Positions 48,045 to 56,821 of a stretch of DNA of 64,000 nucleotides are shown in pieces. The notes under the pieces are model-generated. The model was not told the DNA's origin, ran no database searches, and saw only the letters and a list, made by a program, of their open reading frames with translations. Position numbers and translations under genes: made by a program. The stretch comes from Maribacter algicola (GTDB lineage Bacteria; Bacteroidota; Bacteroidia; Flavobacteriales; Flavobacteriaceae), in NCBI RefSeq assembly GCF_003933245.1, contig NZ_QUSX01000002.1, positions 62,001 through 126,000 on the forward strand, given 5' to 3'. Within the stretch, counting starts at the first letter, position 1; the number at the start of each line of letters is the position of its first letter.

Positions 48045-50435
48045 TTACCAAAAAAGTATCGAGTTAGCTCCCTTTTTTAGTTGAATCTCTTTTTCTTTTG
48101 ATCCAAATTTTAATAATACCGTATTTTCACGAGGTGAATGAATATTTAGATTCACAGGTTGTTTGTTGACCCAATCCAAATCAATTTCAAAACCACCTCT
48201 GGCCCTTATACCCTTTACACTGCCTTGGTCCCATGCATCGGGCAATGCTGGCAATATCCTAATTTCGTTCTCATTAGATTGCATAAGCATCTCAATGATG
48301 GCTGCGGCACCTCCAAAATTACCATCTATTTGAAATGGAGGATGTGCGTCCAAAAGATTAGGGTAAGTACCGCCTCCACCGGTATAGTTGAAGGTAAGGC
48401 CACTCGGTTTTACAGGTTTTAAAAGTTCTCTATACATTTTATAAGCCCTGTTGCCATCCCATAACCGGGTCCATAAATTAATACGCCATCCTTTGGACCA
48501 GCCTGTGGTCTCATCTCCCTTAATCTCTAGAGCTCTTTCAACTGCTTTGGCAAGCTCGGGAGTTTTATCCGGTGTGATATGGTGGCCAGGGTGTAAGCCA
48601 ATTAAATGTGATTGATGCCTATGTTTAGGGTCTGCATCTTCCCAATCATAATACCATTCTTGTAAACTACCGTCCTTACCAATTTTATATGGATATAACT
48701 TTTCCCTAACCGTCCTTAGCTGGTTTCTAAATGCTGAATCTATATTCAGTATTTCTGACGCTTTGATGGTTTGGTCAAACAATTCCCTAATAATTGCAAG
48801 GTCTGAGGTGGCCCCATATAAAGTTGCACCTATATATCCTTCTGGCGTTTTAAACAGATTTTCCGGTGAAGTTGAGGGTGAAGTAATATAATATCCATCC
48901 TTATCTTGTACGAGCCACTCCAGACAAAACTCTGCAGCACCTTTCATTAAAGGATAGCCTTTTTCCCTTAAAAAGACTTCATCCATTGTATAGATATAAT
49001 GTTCGTAAAGATGGGTACTCAACCATGCTCCTGCCATATTCCAATTGGCCCAAACGGGATCTCCTTTTCCGAAGCCCCCAACTGGGTTGGTCATGGCCCA
49101 TATATCTGAATTGTGGCTTGCTGTCCAACCGTTGATTCCATAAAAAGTTTTCGCAGTTATCTTACCTGTTTTGGATAGATTTTCGATAAAACCCATAAGC
49201 GGCATGTGCAATTCGGATAGATTAGCACTTTCGGCCAGCCAATAGTTCTCTTCTGTATTTATATTTATCGTGTAATTACTGCTCCAAGGTGGCCTAACGT
49301 GCTGGTTCCAGATGCCTTGTAAGTTTGCAGGTACTTCCTTTGTTCTTGAACTCGATATTAATAAATACCTTCCAAATTGAAAATAAAGTATTTCCAAATT
49401 TTTATCCTCGGCGCCCTTGGCATATCGATAGAGTCGTTCATCCGTGGGAATATCTGGTGCAGAAGTATCACCTAGGGATAAGCTAACTCTATTAAAAAAG
49501 GACTGATAGTCCGTAATATGGGCTTCTTTTAACGTTTCAAAGGATTTGCTGGATGCCAACTCTAATTGTTGGGCGGCCAAGCTAGCATTGTCTTTTCCTT
49601 CCGTCGCAGGGTTTTTATCGAATCCGTTAAAACTGGTTTCAATGCTCATGAGGACAGTGGCGTGACTTGCATTTGAAAGGCTTAATGCATTTTTACTGAT
49701 TTTTATCCTACCATCGGTTTCGGTAATTTGAAGTCGTACCGTAAACCTTGTACCTCTATTTGCATCAAATTGCACGGGATCAGGAACATCATTATATATG
49801 GGTTCCGCATGATAGGGAGCATACCCATTTACGGCAAGGGTCTGGCCGTCTTGAGAAATCTCATATTTCATTTCACTTTCAAATGCAATTTCAAAATTTA
49901 GTTTTTCCTCGCCCGCGGTACTATAATGCATTGCCATTACTTTATCCGGATGAGAAACAAAATATTCACGTTCAAAATCTGTACCTGCTATGTTGTAATT
50001 AGTTCTGGCCGTTGCGTTACTAATATCTAAGGACCGTTTATAATTTTGTGCTTTTTTGGAATGTTTAAAATTTATAAACAGGGTTCCTATGGGGGCATAG
50101 GACTCGGAAAAGGAGCCTTGTACTTTTTTGTACAATTCATTGGCCAACTTATAATCTTCATTGTTTAAAGCCTCCCTAACCAGAGGAATATTTTTATAGG
50201 CCTCCGGATTCATCATTGCATTGACGGGTTCACCAGACCAAAAAGTGGCATCATTTAGAAAAATTTTGTCTGTTTTTATACCACTAAAAACAGAAGCACC
50301 CATTTTACCGTTTCCAAGAACCAAGCTTTGTTCAAAATATTCTGCTGGTTCATCGAACCATAGAATATGATCTGATTGCGAAATAGCTGGAACTTTGATT
50401 AATAATGCAATTAAAAGGTAAACATACTTGGCCAT
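48045..50435 (-). CDS. GH95 alpha-L-fucosidase, secreted
   Basis: 796 residues with a signal peptide (to about residue 20, AISQ). GH95 landmarks: LWFDEPAEYFEQSLVLGNGKMGASVFSG at the N-terminal beta-sandwich, NLQGIWNQHVRPPWSSNYTININTEENYW, ASHNSDIWAMTNPVG (Asn/Asp cluster), YYITSPSTSPEN (acid Glu), HRHQSHLIGLHPG and PFQIDGNFGGAAAI (Asp). The family removes alpha-1,2-linked L-fucose, commonly from galactose. It probably shares the cupin gene's promoter (86-bp gap), whose element matches that of the fucose operon. Periplasmic. Confidence 0.93.
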   Translation of the reverse strand: MAKYVYLLIALLIKVPAISQSDHILWFDEPAEYFEQSLVLGNGKMGASVFSGIKTDKIFLNDATFWSGEPVNAMMNPEAYKNIPLVREALNNEDYKLANELYKKVQGSFSESYAPIGTLFINFKHSKKAQNYKRSLDISNATARTNYNIAGTDFEREYFVSHPDKVMAMHYSTAGEEKLNFEIAFESEMKYEISQDGQTLAVNGYAPYHAEPIYNDVPDPVQFDANRGTRFTVRLQITETDGRIKISKNALSLSNASHATVLMSIETSFNGFDKNPATEGKDNASLAAQQLELASSKSFETLKEAHITDYQSFFNRVSLSLGDTSAPDIPTDERLYRYAKGAEDKNLEILYFQFGRYLLISSSRTKEVPANLQGIWNQHVRPPWSSNYTININTEENYWLAESANLSELHMPLMGFIENLSKTGKITAKTFYGINGWTASHNSDIWAMTNPVGGFGKGDPVWANWNMAGAWLSTHLYEHYIYTMDEVFLREKGYPLMKGAAEFCLEWLVQDKDGYYITSPSTSPENLFKTPEGYIGATLYGATSDLAIIRELFDQTIKASEILNIDSAFRNQLRTVREKLYPYKIGKDGSLQEWYYDWEDADPKHRHQSHLIGLHPGHHITPDKTPELAKAVERALEIKGDETTGWSKGWRINLWTRLWDGNRAYKMYRELLKPVKPSGLTFNYTGGGGTYPNLLDAHPPFQIDGNFGGAAAIIEMLMQSNENEIRILPALPDAWDQGSVKGIRARGGFEIDLDWVNKQPVNLNIHSPRENTVLLKFGSKEKEIQLKKGANSILFW

Positions 50436-50521
50436 TTTGCTTCTATTTTGGAATAGGTTTTACTATTTCGATTATTATTTTCAGATGACTAATTTAATTT
50501 TTCACATGCGGTCATTCTTCT

Positions 50522-50836
50522 TTATTCTACGAGATATCTTTCTTCCATACCTTTTTCATGGACTCTAAATATCAATAGTTTGGCACTGTCCTCTTTTGTA
50601 AATGGTGCATGTATTTTCCTGTAAGGTACAATGAAAGTATCTCCTTTGATATAGGTCATTTCAATTGATTCTTCTTGCCAAAGACATAATGTACCTTCAA
50701 GCACATGTACAAATTCTTCGCCAGGATGCCAATGCTTTGGTAAAGCTGTGTTTGGGGGAAATTCCACGCTACTTAAAATGACTTCTTTTCCATGGACACC
50801 CTCCAGTGAAGTAGATAGTAGATTATCGAAAATCAT
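50522..50836 (-). CDS. small cupin protein
   Basis: 104 residues forming one cupin barrel: LPKHWHPGEEFVHVLEGTLCLWQ carries the His-x-His and Glu ligands, and DTFIVPYRKIHAPF the last His. No signal peptide. It is the first gene after the fifth regulon element and precedes the GH95 gene, so it likely works on or senses a product of fucoside breakdown. No closer function can be read. Confidence 0.82.
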   Translation of the reverse strand: MIFDNLLSTSLEGVHGKEVILSSVEFPPNTALPKHWHPGEEFVHVLEGTLCLWQEESIEMTYIKGDTFIVPYRKIHAPFTKEDSAKLLIFRVHEKGMEERYLVE

Positions 50837-51475
50837 AGACTATATTTTTAATAAACTGTAAAAAAATGAAATAAAAAATATCAAATTCGCAGTAAAACTA
50901 ATTTTATTACTACATAATATCCACAGTATTTATTGCTATCAATGATACTTTTTTTGCATTTAGTAGGCTTAATTCATTTGATTAGTATCATTTGGGGTGC
51001 TATAATTTTAAAACTTCTGGCTTTCGACTATTGCTTTTAAACAAACGTTTTATGCATCCAACTCCTTTTCGACCGGTGATAGATTTAAGTATATTCTTTA
51101 ATACCTAAAAGAATTAGAAAAATGTGAATAATCCTAGTTATTAGTGAGTATGAAATTATGTATATAATTGATTAGAACCGTAATGATTTTATATTGATTT
51201 CAAATACAAAATTTGATCTTATTGCAAGATTAAAAAATAGAAATTCTAACTTTTGGAGGAATTGGATTCTTTAATGCAATAGTAATCCTATTTAAACGCT
51301 TTCAGTTCATTTAAAATTAAGAAGGTTACGCAAGTGTCAAGAAGGTGGAAAATAAGCTATTTGAATTTTCAAAATTGATGATATAGGGCAGGGGTTAAAC
51401 CTTAGATATACCAATAGTAAATACTGTCACTAGTTTCTTAAGAACAGTTTTTTTTAAATGTGGCATTATTTATTT
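50837..51475. other. 639-bp intergenic region upstream of the cupin gene
   Basis: The first 120 bp carry the regulon element (50893-50957). An isolated AGTATCATT (50984-50992) follows on the opposite strand, lacking poly-A, GCAAT and -7 parts. The remainder, downstream of the histidine kinase gene, is AT-rich with no recognised gene. Confidence 0.6.
50893..50957 (-). promoter_or_regulatory. 65-bp regulon element, copy 5 (cupin-GH95 promoter)
   Basis: On the minus strand, position 1 is GCAAAAAAAGTATCAT (50957-50942), position 22 GCAAT (50936), position 33 TGTGGAT (50925) and position 58 TAGTTTTA (50900-50893). It ends 56 bp before the cupin ATG. Confidence 0.87.
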
Positions 51476-53407
51476 TCATGCTACATTTTGGTTATTAGAA
51501 AAAGTAACAGTAATTGTGGTCCCTTGTTCTTCAATGCTGTCTACGTGGATTTCACCCTGATTTCTTTTGATGAATTCAGAGCTAAGGACAAGTCCAAGTC
51601 CACTTCCTTTTTCACCGTTCGTACCATTGCTCCCTTTTGGTTTTTGGACTGAAAACAACTGTTTTCTAAATTCAGGGGCTATGCCCACACCTGTATCGGA
51701 GACTACTATTTTAATGTCTTTTGTAGATTGGGTAACGGATACATTGACAATTCCATCTTTATGGGTGAATTTTATGGCATTGTTTATCAAATTTCGAACG
51801 ACAAACTCAATTTGATTCTTATCTCCCATAAATTGCGGATTGCCCATTACAGATGTTTGAAGGACAACCCCTTTATTAGTGGCTATGACCTTAAAGATTT
51901 TGGTTACTTCCTCTATGATTTCCTTTACCGAAATTAATTCTCTACGGTCCTCTATCACGTTCATTTGACATTTGGCCCAGACAATTAGATTATCTGCCAT
52001 TTTTAGGGTATTATCAACCGATGAACTTAGCTGTTTACCCATATTTAAGATTTCATCCTTACTCAATAGTTCTATATGATCAACCAAAACAGAACTAAAC
52101 GATTTGAGAGAAGTTAGTGGGCTTCTTAAATCATGAGCTACGATACTAAAGAATTTATTTTTAGTAGCGTTGAGGTCCTTTAATTCTTCTTTTTGCTTAT
52201 GAATGGTCTCATTTTGCTCCGTTAGCTCTTTGTTGATGTTTTTCAATTTTTTTAAAACAATAAACAATCCCATTAGGAAAAATAGAATTACCAATAAACT
52301 TATGTTTCGATACAGAATCATTGCTGCCTGTGCAGCATTTTCCTTTTCTAAAGCTTGGGTTGTCATATTTAGTCTATGAATAGAGGCCATACTTTGTGTT
52401 AACCTATTTCTATCTTCAAGTTGAATTCTTTGAATTGATCTTGAGAGCTCATTATAGGCATTGATATAGTATTTAACCTTTTCCAGGTTGTTTTGGTCCA
52501 AATAAAAAGTCTGTAGGTTTTGATAAACCCTTAAAAGGGATTGGTTCAAATTAAAACTATCACAAAAGGCCTCCGTCTTTTCCAAAAAATTGAACTGAAG
52601 GTAGGAATCTCCTTCACTTTTGGCGATTTCTGCAAGTTGCATCATGGCCTCGAATGTGGCAACCTTTTGGGAGTTTTTGCCTAGCTGCTCTGAAATTTTA
52701 AGAACATTTTCAAAATAGTATTTGGCAGAATCAATTTGTCCTTCTTTTTCCATTATAAGCCCCATTACTTTATAACAACTTGACAGGACGGGTTTGTTAC
52801 TTATGGAATCGTTAATTTTTATCGCATACTGGGTTAATTTTTTGGATTTAGTGAACTCACTATTATTGAAATAACTTTCCCCTAGGTTATGGGCGGCCAC
52901 ACCTATTCTTTCCATAATGCCCAGATTATTGAATATATCGAAGGATTTCTTGTGATAATTAATTTCTTGTCCACGATTGTGAAGACTACGATAAATATGT
53001 CCCATAGAGATATAGCAGTTGGCCATACCTTCCATATTGGAAAGTTTCTCAAAAATATCAAGCGCCTTATGTATATATTCCATGCTTATGAAGTAACTAT
53101 CATTTATGGCATATATACTCGATAATATCCTATAGCTGTATGCTATTCCAATTTCATCTTTTAATTCAGTGGATAATTGTAAGGCTTCTTCAGCATATTT
53201 TAGTGATTTTAAATTGTCCACATAGGTTAATTCCCTACTTAGAGTATAAAGAATCTCAGTTTTTTCTTTGGAAGTGAGCTCTGGTTGGGTCAGTAAATAT
53301 TCAAGTTCCTTTACGGATTGCGAGCGTACAATTGATCCTATTAAAAGAATTAATAGGAAAACGAATTTCTTGGACCGTATTCCAGTTAGAAAACCACAAG
53401 TGTTCAT
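51476..53407 (-). CDS. TPR-containing membrane sensor histidine kinase (orphan)
   Basis: 643 residues: signal peptide/anchor (about 13-30), about six TPR-like helical repeats (35-340), a membrane helix (about 366-386), a coiled coil, and a kinase core. The H-box is SIVAHDLRSPLTSLK with phospho-acceptor His425; the N-box is NLINNAIKFTHKDG, with DTGVGIAPEF (G1) and GSGLGLVLSSEFIK (G2). The TPR region would face the periplasm. No response regulator gene or receiver domain is nearby, so its partner is unknown. Its distance from the glycan genes gives no firm link to them. Confidence 0.92.
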   Translation of the reverse strand: MNTCGFLTGIRSKKFVFLLILLIGSIVRSQSVKELEYLLTQPELTSKEKTEILYTLSRELTYVDNLKSLKYAEEALQLSTELKDEIGIAYSYRILSSIYAINDSYFISMEYIHKALDIFEKLSNMEGMANCYISMGHIYRSLHNRGQEINYHKKSFDIFNNLGIMERIGVAAHNLGESYFNNSEFTKSKKLTQYAIKINDSISNKPVLSSCYKVMGLIMEKEGQIDSAKYYFENVLKISEQLGKNSQKVATFEAMMQLAEIAKSEGDSYLQFNFLEKTEAFCDSFNLNQSLLRVYQNLQTFYLDQNNLEKVKYYINAYNELSRSIQRIQLEDRNRLTQSMASIHRLNMTTQALEKENAAQAAMILYRNISLLVILFFLMGLFIVLKKLKNINKELTEQNETIHKQKEELKDLNATKNKFFSIVAHDLRSPLTSLKSFSSVLVDHIELLSKDEILNMGKQLSSSVDNTLKMADNLIVWAKCQMNVIEDRRELISVKEIIEEVTKIFKVIATNKGVVLQTSVMGNPQFMGDKNQIEFVVRNLINNAIKFTHKDGIVNVSVTQSTKDIKIVVSDTGVGIAPEFRKQLFSVQKPKGSNGTNGEKGSGLGLVLSSEFIKRNQGEIHVDSIEEQGTTITVTFSNNQNVA

Positions 53408-53559
53408 ATTTCCGGGGGATTTGTAGGAAATTATTTATAAGTGAACGGTTGCCCTTTTAAAATAGTATGTTCAACCGTTTAATATAAATAAATATTGTTT
53501 CGTTGCCCAAAAGAAACTCATTCGGACAAATTTGAAAAGTTAAATTTTTGGATTTTGAG

Positions 53560-55053
53560 CTACAATACAGAAACAATGACTCTTTAATATCGTGTCAATG
53601 CTGGAAACCCGGTTTCCTTACCCTCAATAATAATCTAATTGTGATACCCTTTTTTCGCAGTTGAAGGTATTTGTACAATGGCCAAATTATTTGTCATTTC
53701 GACCTCCGTATGGCCATCCCCAGCTTCCTCGTAACACCATGCTTTGGCGGTAACTGGATGATTGTCATTATCATTTGAAGAAACATGAAGGGTTGTACTT
53801 TCACCTGCCTTTGCAGCAATGGATAGCCCTTCCTTTATCTTAATTTCAGGGGCATGGTTGGCCTCCTCAAAGGGTTTTACACACCAATCTGTACGCGCTG
53901 CAAAATCTAATTGCAGGGCCTTTATCCATCGCGTTTGAGGGTAACTTTTGTCCATATTTCCGGTTTCTGGATTAAGGTCCGTCTCATTGCCCCCATCTTC
54001 ATAGCGGTAAGGTTTTTTTTGGGAAAGCACAAAACGACCGCTCCAACCGCCTCTAGATGGGTCCCAGTAGTTGTTCAATCCTACGTCGACCAAGTGCAAA
54101 AATGCGGGAGTGTCACCTTCCGATATAAAGTCATATCTTGAGAAAATTCCTCTTTCAGTATTGATGATTTTTGAAATATCGCCCTCAAAATGGTTGGGGT
54201 CACCTTCTTGTTTTTGCCCATCCCCATAGGAATAATATCTTTTGAGAAGTGGTCCATGGTCGTTGATAAAATTAGCGCCCATAAAGCTTCCCTCGAGAAA
54301 AGGTTGCTGACTTTTGGGAACTACTTGTTTCCAAGGATAGGCAAAACACCAGAATTGGTTGGTATTGTAAAAAACCCTAATCTTTGGCCAATTGGGTCCT
54401 ATATAGTTTTTGTAGGTGGCATCTTGGTCCATAATGGTATAAATAATGGCCTTTTCAGAGACTTTTTTCTTGATATCTTTCCAGTCCTGGGTGTCCTTGT
54501 AATCCTCCTCAATGGATTTTAAGGCCATGGCAATGGTATTAGTACCGCCCCATGCCTGTAAAAACAGCTCTCTATCGTCATCATCAAGCAACTTTTCTCG
54601 TATCAATTTTGAACCTAATGTGCGTAGGGCCATTTCCCCTTCAAAATCAATATTTCTTACTTTGACCAAACCCAATAGCTTCTGGGTCGCTGGGTAGTTC
54701 TTATCATGTAAGATCAAGTTTGGGTAGACCTTGGCATATTCTTCAAGTAATTCCTCTATCCATTGGGTTCCAGGCCATCGTAGGTCCGTATGGTCCTTCC
54801 CATAGATTTTTTTGGTCATCTCCATTTCCAAGGTGAATTTGGTCCCCTTACCATCTCCCTTCCAATGCCACATAGAGCTTGAGTACACCAAACCTTGGGT
54901 TTCAAATTCATTGGAGTAGAGGAGATATGTGATGAAAGTGTCCACATCATCAATTTCACCATCGGTAGTCAAGATGGTGCGTTTAGGTAGATCTTGGGAT
55001 ACTATAGGAGCAAGTATTGGTAGAAATAATATGATTGTTAAAAGTCGTTATAT
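53560..55053 (-). pseudogene. decayed DUF1593 (Sde182 nucleoside-hydrolase-like) gene
   Basis: An open frame of 445 codons (53635-54972) has no credible start and stops early. Upstream, the frame encodes a signal peptide (RLLTIILFLPILAPIVSQ) but the expected ATG-AAA is ATA-TAA (55053-55048), so start and second codon are lost. At the other end, after the TAG at 53637-53635, the same frame still reads IIIEGKETGFPALTRY, TAA (53586-53584), RVIVSVL, TAG, matching the intact paralogue's LTRYKRVIVTVV. Thus there are a lost start and two nonsense codons. The core retains LTTDGEIDDVDTF, QAWGGTNT, EGDTPAFL and DFAARTDWC. A low-level start at the TTG (54972) would give a cytosolic, C-terminally short form. 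Confidence 0.8.
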
Positions 55054-55201
55054 TTTTAAAAATTTGAAAGCTTAGATTACGAAAGCGGTATCGCATTAAT
55101 TTATTCAAGTTTAAAATATAACCCGATAAGATAAACCAATAAACCAAGGGGATGGGAACATAGCTGTATCCAATATTGTATCTTAGTTTAAAAATTGACC
55201 C

Positions 55202-55789
55202 ATGCCTACTTCGGACAAAACCTATAAGGCTTTTGAACTGTTTGATGAAGCGAACAAAAAAGACCCCAACAGGGAAACCTATCTGGGGAAAGAATATCCC
55301 AAAGAGGTTTTGTATTCGATTCGCATGACCGAAAAACTGAACGAATTTGCCCCGGAGGCATCGGAGGCATTACGTTTAACGGCGAGGGCGCAACACATTT
55401 GTAGATGGGAGATTCCTAGGGAATCCTATGAAATGAATCGGGAGGGATATTTGAGATGGCGACAGGATTTAAAGAAATTCCATGCCGAAAAAGCCTCAGA
55501 AATATTGGAGAAAGTTGGATATGATCCGGAAACGATCGACAAGGTGAAATTTCTGTTGGAAAAAAAGCAGCTGAAACGAAACGCGGAAACCCAAACATTG
55601 GAGGATGTCATTTGTTTGGTCTTTTTGGAATTCTATTTTGAACCGTTCGCCAAGGAACATCCGGAGGAAAAAGTGGTGGATATTTTACAAAAGACCTGGC
55701 GTAAAATGTCGGAAAAAGGACAGGAGGCTGCCTTAAGACTTCCTTTGTCCCAAAAATCAAGGAAGCTAGTGGAAAAGGCATTGTCATAA
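55202..55789 (+). CDS. DUF4202-domain protein
   Basis: 195 residues matching DUF4202 throughout: FDEANKKDPN, YSIRMTEKLNEFAPEASEALRLTARAQHICRWEIPRESYEMNREGYLRWR, and ETQTLEDVICLVFLEFYFEPF. The helical, His-containing pattern (AQHICRW; LEDVICLVFLE) suggests an HD-like fold. Reaction unknown. It is commonly near sulfur-assimilation or siroheme genes, and here lies 20 bp before the siroheme-type dehydrogenase gene. Confidence 0.85.
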   Translation: MPTSDKTYKAFELFDEANKKDPNRETYLGKEYPKEVLYSIRMTEKLNEFAPEASEALRLTARAQHICRWEIPRESYEMNREGYLRWRQDLKKFHAEKASEILEKVGYDPETIDKVKFLLEKKQLKRNAETQTLEDVICLVFLEFYFEPFAKEHPEEKVVDILQKTWRKMSEKGQEAALRLPLSQKSRKLVEKALS

Positions 55790-55809
55790 ATAAGAATAAA
55801 TGAGAGCAC

Positions 55810-56394
55810 ATGGAGCGAAATGAACTATATCCCATTTTTTTAAAGGTTTCCAACCTTAAAATATTGATTGTGGGCGGCGGTAATGTGGCCTTGGAGAAAT
55901 TGACCTTTCTTTTAAAATCGAGTCCCAATGCGCAGGTGGAGATGGTTTCGCCCATGTTTAGGGAGGAGACCGTGCAATTGGCTAAAAGTGCAAACATAAT
56001 CATGCATGAGGATACGTATAATCCCAATTTTTTGAACGGCAAGCATTTGGTGGTTGCCACAACGGATAACGTTGCCGTGAACGAGCAAGTGTACCATGAT
56101 TGCAGGGAACGCAGTATTTTGGTGAATGTGGCGGACAACCCTCCATTCTGTGATTTTTATATGGGAGGTATCGTCACGAAGGGGAACGTAAAAGTGGCGA
56201 TTTCCACGAATGGAAAATCGCCCACGACCGCCAAAAGACTCCGACAGTTTTTTGAGGACGTCATCCCCGAGAATATTGATGATTTGGTCAAAAACCTCAA
56301 TGAATTCAGAAAGACCATCAAGGGCGATTTTGAGGAGAAAGTGGAGACGTTAAATGAATTTACCAAGGGTTTGGTTGAAAAGAAGAATAAATGA
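55810..56394 (+). CDS. precorrin-2 dehydrogenase/sirohydrochlorin ferrochelatase (CysG N-terminal/Met8 type)
   Basis: 194 residues. N-terminal Rossmann motif ILIVGGGNVALEKL (19-32), NGKHLVVATTDNVAVNEQV, NVADNPPFCDFYMGGIVTKGNVKVAISTNGKSPTTAKRLR, the diagnostic run of the CysG-N/Met8 family. It oxidises precorrin-2 with NAD and inserts iron to make siroheme, needed for sulfite and nitrite reductases. Overlaps the next gene by 4 bp; no uroporphyrinogen methyltransferase is in the window. Confidence 0.9.
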   Translation: MERNELYPIFLKVSNLKILIVGGGNVALEKLTFLLKSSPNAQVEMVSPMFREETVQLAKSANIIMHEDTYNPNFLNGKHLVVATTDNVAVNEQVYHDCRERSILVNVADNPPFCDFYMGGIVTKGNVKVAISTNGKSPTTAKRLRQFFEDVIPENIDDLVKNLNEFRKTIKGDFEEKVETLNEFTKGLVEKKNK

Positions 56395-56759
56395 AAATCA
56401 GGATACAAGGAAATTCCATACGCTACCGTCTTACAAAAAGTGAAGTGGAAACGTTAGCCCTAAAAGGTTACTATCAGGAGGAAACACAATTTGGAGAGAA
56501 AAGTTTCACCTATGCCCTAAAAGCGGATACGAACGTCCAAGTGTTGAGTGTTGATTTTAAGTCGGATACTATTACCTTGTATCTGAACAAGACCAAAAGT
56601 TTGGAATGGCCAAATAATGAGATAGTGGGTTTTAGTTCGAAGCTAAAAACTTCAAAGGGCACCACCTTATCACTTTTGTTGGAGAAGGATTTTGTGTGTA
56701 TGGACAATACCGTTGAAGACCAATCGGATAATTATCCAAACCCCAAATTGTCAAAATAG
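56391..56759 (+). CDS. hypothetical protein, DUF7009-like
   Basis: 122 residues beginning MKIRIQGNSIRYRLTKSEVETLALKGYYQEETQFG, which resembles the small DUF7009 proteins often linked to siroheme genes in Flavobacteriia; the family name is from memory. No signal peptide or membrane segment. The ATGA overlap with the siroheme-type gene indicates co-translation. Function unknown. Confidence 0.7.
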   Translation: MKIRIQGNSIRYRLTKSEVETLALKGYYQEETQFGEKSFTYALKADTNVQVLSVDFKSDTITLYLNKTKSLEWPNNEIVGFSSKLKTSKGTTLSLLLEKDFVCMDNTVEDQSDNYPNPKLSK

Positions 56760-56821
56760 GACCTGATTTCCTATTTTTACCCCCTCTGGACCGTCAGGCA
56801 GATGGCCAATTCAATTACGTT

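Noticed and set aside
47898..48080. Plus-strand 60-residue ORF downstream of the GH95 gene
   Set aside because: It overlaps the GH95 3' end, has no recognisable features and no promoter-like sequence of its own.
50984..50992. Second AGTATCATT near the cupin promoter
   Set aside because: It lacks the poly-A block and all downstream parts of the element; a 9-bp match in AT-rich DNA is not enough.
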